Origin: RGIG3009 sp045648765
GTDB lineage: Bacteria > Bacillota > Clostridia > Oscillospirales > Acutalibacteraceae
Assembly: GCA_045648765.1 (NCBI GenBank)
Contig: JAZROQ010000066.1
Span: 1 to 8,158, forward strand
Direction: 5' to 3'
DNA length: 8,158 nt
The notes beneath the pieces are model-generated. The model ran no database searches, had not been told where the DNA came from, and saw only the letters and a list, made by a program, of their open reading frames with translations. Position numbers and translations under genes: made by a program. Shown here one piece after another: positions 5,098 to 8,158 of this stretch (the stretch's first letter is position 1; each line of letters opens with the position of its first letter).

Positions 5098-5751
5098 ATG
5101 TATCATTACATTGAGGACAAAGAGTTTTTAGGAAGAATGAAAAATCTTTGTTCAGACATTATGAATCAACTCAAGCAACAAATCAATAATGACTCGGTTA
5201 TGCAGGTCGATATTCACTTGGTTGGCAGCGGTGCAAAAAACCTCATAACTCAAAACGCAAACGAACCGATAGACCTCGACTATAATTTGTGCATCCTTAA
5301 ATGCCGTGTCATTGATATCAATAATGGTCGCAACATTAAGGAATATATCAGGAAACAATTTAACATTGTCTTAGATAATAACGGTTGGAGCGACTGCAGC
5401 GATTCAACGTCTGCTTTAACAACAGAGCGTCGTTATTTTACCAAAGGAAATCATACTGAGTTTAGTATCGATCTTGCTATTATTCGCGAAGACCAGTATG
5501 GTTGGCATCGCTTAAAACATATGAAAACAAGTTTTATGGAAACGCATCAGTGGATATGGAATTTATCTCGTGATTCAAAAGGTTTAAGTAAAAAAGTAAA
5601 AGCAATAAAAGAAAACGGTTTATGGCTTGAAGTTCGTCAACGTTACTTAAGGAAAAAGAATCAGTATCTTACAAGCAACAACTATGACCACCCATCCTTT
5701 ATAGTATACATTGAAACCATTAACGAAGTATATGGTAAATATTTCAGATAG
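5098..5751 (+). CDS. Stand-alone nucleotidyltransferase-fold protein
   Basis: The 217-residue protein shows the polymerase-beta-type nucleotidyltransferase signature: G43-S44 (HLVGSGAKN), the metal-binding pair D59-L-D61 (PIDLDYNLCI) and a third carboxylate, D125, in EFSIDLAII. All expected catalytic residues are present, so it is probably an active nucleotidyl transferase on an unknown acceptor. The C-terminal half (about 130-217) is helical and rich in Lys, Arg and Trp, ending in HPSFIVYIETINEVYGKY. The set of motifs is shared by CD-NTases, MNT antitoxins and tRNA- or antibiotic-modifying enzymes; I see no HEPN toxin, effector or Cap gene beside it, so I do not assign a system. The start at 5098 is chosen because AAGGAG (5084-5089) sits eight bases upstream; an upstream in-frame ATG at 5074 has no ribosome binding site and would place that purine run inside the gene. 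It looks like cargo between recombinase and element end. Confidence 0.85.
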   Translation: MYHYIEDKEFLGRMKNLCSDIMNQLKQQINNDSVMQVDIHLVGSGAKNLITQNANEPIDLDYNLCILKCRVIDINNGRNIKEYIRKQFNIVLDNNGWSDCSDSTSALTTERRYFTKGNHTEFSIDLAIIREDQYGWHRLKHMKTSFMETHQWIWNLSRDSKGLSKKVKAIKENGLWLEVRQRYLRKKNQYLTSNNYDHPSFIVYIETINEVYGKYFR

Positions 5752-5793
5752 ATAAAAGTATGTGCTGAACGGCAACTTGTGAAAAACGCAACG

Positions 5794-5813
5794 TGTTATC
5801 ATATATGATAACA
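5794..5813. repeat. 20 bp perfect palindrome
   Basis: TGTTATCATATATGATAACA is identical to its reverse complement, with no spacer. It lies between the converging nucleotidyltransferase and recombinase genes, about 43 bases after the former. It may bind a dimeric protein; being fully symmetrical it would not by itself give direction to a recombination site. Confidence 0.7.
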
Positions 5814-5845
5814 TACATTCGGTATATTCGCTTTCAGTACAGACA

Positions 5846-5877
5846 AAAGCGTGTGGCAGTAAACTGTCACACGCTTT
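5846..5877. terminator. Shared terminator hairpin of nucleotidyltransferase and recombinase genes
   Basis: AAAGCGTGTGGCAG (5846-5859), loop TAAA, CTGTCACACGCTTT (5864-5877). The 14-base arms pair fully except G5856/T5867, a wobble in plus-strand RNA but a C/A mismatch in minus-strand RNA. On the minus strand TTTTGTCT follows, on the plus strand TTTAACTTT. It starts four bases past the recombinase stop. Its AAAGCGTGTG arm is the same as in the terminator at 4424-4462. Confidence 0.75.
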
Positions 5878-5881
5878 AACT

Positions 5882-7591
5882 TTACGCCGATTTTTTCTTT
5901 TTGTCGGGCTTTTCGGGCTCGATGAGTTGCTTATTGAGTTCGATATATTCAACTGCCTGTGCATAAGCATCTTGGAATTTGAATACAACCTCAATGTCTC
6001 CGCCCTCGTGTACGAAAATTTCCTTCACAAGTTCGGTAAGCAACGGTCTCGTCAAAGCCTCAATTTTACCATACTTTTTAAAGTGTGCTACAAAGTCATT
6101 CTCTTCGGTAATGCCGTTTTTGAAATCCTCTGCCGATTTATTGAGTGAAGCAATTTTTTCGTCCAGAACACTCAACTTCTCATTCAACCGTTCCTTTAAC
6201 ACCTGGTACTCATCTTTAGTAATAACGCCACTTTTCCAATCGGGATAAAGGTCGGCGATCATTGCTACTAACTTCTCTCGTTCAGCAACTTGAGAATTAA
6301 ATGCTTTTTGAATATGACCTGATTCCTTTTTCCTCTTAGCGTTATTATTTATTAATTCAAGCATATCGCCCATATTTATCGCAGTATTAATCATATTTTG
6401 AATAGTCAAAAGAACAACCTCTTCCAACTTATCAATGCGTATTGTGTGATTGGTGCACGCTGATTTTTTTAGTTTTCGTGCCGTAACACAACGATAATAG
6501 TGATAAGTTCCATACGAGTGCTGGTTGGTCTTTTTGTTCATTACACGTTTACAATCTGCACACCGCACAAGTCCCGAAAACAAATCAACACTGTTTTTCT
6601 TAGGACTCTTTCGGATATGCTTATTAAACAACGCTTGTGCATTTTCAAAGGTTTCTTGGCTGATAATCGGCTCATGGGTCCCCTCTACAATAATCCATTC
6701 GTCTTTAGGAATTGCACGGCACTGCTTGATTTTATAACTGTAGGTAGTATTTTTGCCCTGCACCATATCGCCGACATACATACGATTCTGCAAAATTCGG
6801 CGCACTGAACTGTCTGGCCACAAACCGTCATTGCTTCTTCCCGATGGATGCTTGTAATTCATCCCCTTTTGTTTTTTATACATTGACGGGTTGGGTATGC
6901 CCATTTCGTTCAGGTCTTTTGTAATACCTATTATGCTTTCACCCGCAATAAAACGTTCGAAAATCATTTGCACTATCGGTGCTGTTTCCTCGTCAATAAT
7001 AAGATGGTGTTTGTCATCCGGGTCCTTTAGGTAACCATAAGTCGAAAAAGAACCGATAAACTTTCCTTGCTGACGCCTTAAATTCAGCGTTCCTCGAACA
7101 TTGACGGATGTACTTGCCAACTGACTCTCGTTCATAATATTGACAATACCGACCTGCATAAAATCACTCATGGTCTTTATGCCGCCGATTCCTATGTCAA
7201 TCTGGTTGTTAATCGCAATGAAACGCACCTTAAGTTTTACGAAAATCTTATCGAGATAGAGTCCGCCTTCAGTATGGTTTCTCGCAAAACGCGAAAGGTC
7301 TTTAACAACAATACAATTTACTTTGCCGGCATAAATATCATCCATCATTCTTTTGAAATCCGGACGGTCAAAATTACCGCCACTGTAGCCGTCATCCACA
7401 TATATGTCGTAAATCTCCATATCGGGATAGCGTTTTACATATTCTTTTAAAATTTCTCGTTGCGATGCAATCGAATTACTTTCCGCCTTGTTGCCGTCAT
7501 CACGGGACAGACGAAGATAAAGAGCAGTCTTCCAAACCTTATTCGGTACGGAGGGCTGCTCTAAAATATCTGCATATTTAGAATTTGGCAT
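5882..7591 (-). CDS. Large serine recombinase (resolvase/invertase family, TnpX-like)
   Basis: The 569-residue protein has the full layout of a large serine recombinase that integrates and excises mobile DNA through a 5'-phosphoserine link. The catalytic N-terminal domain (about 21-165) starts with ALYLRLSRDDG, with R27 and nucleophile S29, followed by DDGYSGGNFDRPDF (66-79) and KDLSRFARN (97-105) with R101 and R104. The recombinase domain spans about 185-290, and a zinc ribbon uses C344, C347, C368 and C379. A coiled coil (about 416-490) leads to a DUF4368-like end (EALTRPLLTELVKEIFVHE, from 511) and a Lys-rich tail. Nothing essential is missing, so the enzyme is probably active. The frame is open up to 7750, but that would overlap the upstream small gene; ATG 7591 is preferred because GGAGG (plus 7601-7605) lies nine bases before it. 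It follows the small gene at 7674-7946 and is probably co-transcribed. Confidence 0.95.
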   Translation of the reverse strand: MPNSKYADILEQPSVPNKVWKTALYLRLSRDDGNKAESNSIASQREILKEYVKRYPDMEIYDIYVDDGYSGGNFDRPDFKRMMDDIYAGKVNCIVVKDLSRFARNHTEGGLYLDKIFVKLKVRFIAINNQIDIGIGGIKTMSDFMQVGIVNIMNESQLASTSVNVRGTLNLRRQQGKFIGSFSTYGYLKDPDDKHHLIIDEETAPIVQMIFERFIAGESIIGITKDLNEMGIPNPSMYKKQKGMNYKHPSGRSNDGLWPDSSVRRILQNRMYVGDMVQGKNTTYSYKIKQCRAIPKDEWIIVEGTHEPIISQETFENAQALFNKHIRKSPKKNSVDLFSGLVRCADCKRVMNKKTNQHSYGTYHYYRCVTARKLKKSACTNHTIRIDKLEEVVLLTIQNMINTAINMGDMLELINNNAKRKKESGHIQKAFNSQVAEREKLVAMIADLYPDWKSGVITKDEYQVLKERLNEKLSVLDEKIASLNKSAEDFKNGITEENDFVAHFKKYGKIEALTRPLLTELVKEIFVHEGGDIEVVFKFQDAYAQAVEYIELNKQLIEPEKPDKKKKSA

Positions 7592-7604
7592 AAGCAATAG
7601 CCTC

Positions 7605-7664
7605 CATATTTTTAATATGAAGGTATGGTCGTTTTTCTGCACAAACTTAGTATACCATACCTTC
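7605..7664 (-). repeat. Two inverted repeats between the small gene and the recombinase start
   Basis: GAAGGTATGGT (7619-7629) and ACCATACCTTC (7654-7664) are exact 11-base complements with a 24-base spacer. Directly next to them CATATT (7605-7610) pairs with AATATG (7614-7619) and touches the GGAGG ribosome binding site of the recombinase (7601-7605). In minus-strand RNA the two hairpins share base 7619 and lie just after the small gene's stop (7674). They could attenuate or mask recombinase translation, or be protein-binding sites in DNA. Confidence 0.6.
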
Positions 7665-7673
7665 GACTTAGAA

Positions 7674-7946
7674 TCAACCCAAATTAGTTTGGTAATTTGC
7701 ACCATTTGAAATAACTGCTCCAAGAGCATCGGTAAACGAGCGTTCTCCACCGAAACTCACCTTTACTCTCACATCGCCGACTTTAAAAAGATAAGGGTTT
7801 TTAATTTGCTTAAAATAGTCATTCATTTTCTCAGGCACCGATTTACTCGGGTCTATCTTCACATCATGCAAATCAACAAGGCTATCTTTAGAATAATCGA
7901 CAATGGCAGCAGTTTTTAAGTTCATTAAATCAAAAGAATTTAACAT
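7674..7946 (-). CDS. Small recombinase-associated protein, function unknown
   Basis: The 90-residue protein has no signal or membrane segment. A mixed N-terminal part (NLKTAAIVDYSKDSLVDL, residues 10-26) is followed by a charged helix (VPEKMNDYFKQIKN, 37-50) and a beta-rich stretch FKVGDVRVKVSFGGERSFTDAL (54-75). The pattern of a short strand pair VGDVRVKVSF followed by a helix near the C-terminus is like the small TnpW-type proteins encoded beside serine recombinases in Firmicutes elements; this is my recollection of the pattern, not a database result. The ATG at 7946 has AAAGGA about 11 bases upstream; M8 is a possible internal start. It lies just upstream of the recombinase, with 82 bases between its stop and the recombinase ATG, so it is likely in the same transcript and may help regulate recombination. 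Confidence 0.75.
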   Translation of the reverse strand: MLNSFDLMNLKTAAIVDYSKDSLVDLHDVKIDPSKSVPEKMNDYFKQIKNPYLFKVGDVRVKVSFGGERSFTDALGAVISNGANYQTNLG

Positions 7947-8158
7947 AACTTGCCATTCCTTTCATAATCTATTTTTTACCTTGCGAAAAACATTTATACA
8001 GCATTTACCAATTGTTTAACTACTCCTTATTAACCAAAATCTGTCTTTCGACAAACTTCACTCCTATTCTTCCTGCGCTGCGCTTTTTAAGCAAATGTTC
8101 TTCGACTTTGCAAATTGAATAACTCCTTCATTATTTTCAAATCTACACAACTTACCGT
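7947..8158 (-). promoter_or_regulatory. Upstream region of the recombinase transcript with tiny SD-preceded reading frames
   Basis: No ordinary gene is visible. On the minus strand there is a series of Shine-Dalgarno-like runs, each followed by a possible start: AAGGAG near 8121-8126, AGGAG (plus 8061-8065) six bases before a TTG at 8052-8054, AAGGAG near 8021-8026, and AAAGGA before the ATG at 7946. The second would open a 12-codon frame (8016-8054, MSKDRFWLIRSS). A 14-codon ATG frame lies at 8087-8131 (MKELFNLQSRRTFA) without its own binding site. A possible -10 (TATAAA) lies in CTGTATAAATG near 7991-7996 without a convincing -35. These may be leader peptides or chance. Confidence 0.3.

Larger units (their letters stand above)
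4869..8158. mobile_element. Putative serine-recombinase element, left end at the spoVAD break, right end outside
   Basis: From the spoVAD break rightwards the DNA is AT-rich (one line, 5101-5160, is 28% GC against 65% for 4681-4740) and carries a large serine recombinase, a small protein typical of such elements and a nucleotidyltransferase as possible cargo. No matching second end or direct repeat can be identified inside the window, so the exact left boundary (about 4862-4880) is inferred from where SpoVAD similarity ends. It may be an integrative mobilisable or conjugative element, a phage remnant or a skin-like intervening element; conjugation and phage genes would lie outside the window. 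Confidence 0.55.

Noticed and set aside
5647..5994. 115-codon open frame on the minus strand
   Set aside because: It covers the terminator, the palindrome and the ends of two real genes in another frame.
7592..7750. 53-codon N-terminal extension of the recombinase
   Set aside because: It overlaps the end of the small gene at 7674-7946 and the inverted repeats; ATG 7591 has GGAGG nine bases upstream and fits the family's usual N-terminus.

Overview
The window looks like a chromosomal stretch of a spore-forming, Gram-positive member of the Clostridia, probably a gut Oscillospiraceae/Ruminococcaceae-type organism. Three things suggest this: a recognisable 3' part of the sporulation gene spoVAD, three lipoproteins with long Thr/Ser linkers behind LSAC/FSAC lipoboxes, and strong GGAGG/AGGTGA ribosome binding sites with TTGNNN-17-TATANT promoters. 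The organism assignment is an inference; there is no rRNA or other marker here.

Layout. 1-519 (+) is the 3' end of an unidentified protein with a very acidic, Tyr/Gly-rich tail. 520-932 has no gene. It holds a highly ordered hairpin array (549-793), in which seven-base GCGATAT-type words on the left and ATATCGC-type words on the right are separated by small hairpins, followed by a classic terminator (821-852) and another strong hairpin (863-896). 933-1262 (-) is a small single-domain cupin with its own promoter. 1442-4422 (+) is a probable three-gene operon of surface lipoproteins with unrelated C-terminal heads. Genes 2 and 3 share a nearly identical 80-residue signal peptide plus linker, and gene 3 carries an SGNH/GDSL-like hydrolase domain. 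A bidirectional terminator (4424-4462) separates this operon from a convergent fragment.

4461-about 4870 (-) is the C-terminal part of spoVAD, cut off at its 5' side. At the cut the sequence changes abruptly from GC-rich (one line is 65% GC) to AT-rich. The AT-rich part continues to the end of the window and contains a nucleotidyltransferase-fold protein (5098-5751, +), a large serine recombinase (5882-7591, -) and a small recombinase-associated protein (7674-7946, -). The simplest reading is that a serine-recombinase element is integrated in spoVAD and that its other end, with the 5' part of spoVAD, lies beyond base 8158. Whether the element can excise and restore spoVAD, as skin-type elements do in sigK, cannot be decided from this window.

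The two observations most worth following are the hairpin array, which can fold into a chain of nearly perfect four-way junctions, and the interrupted spoVAD.
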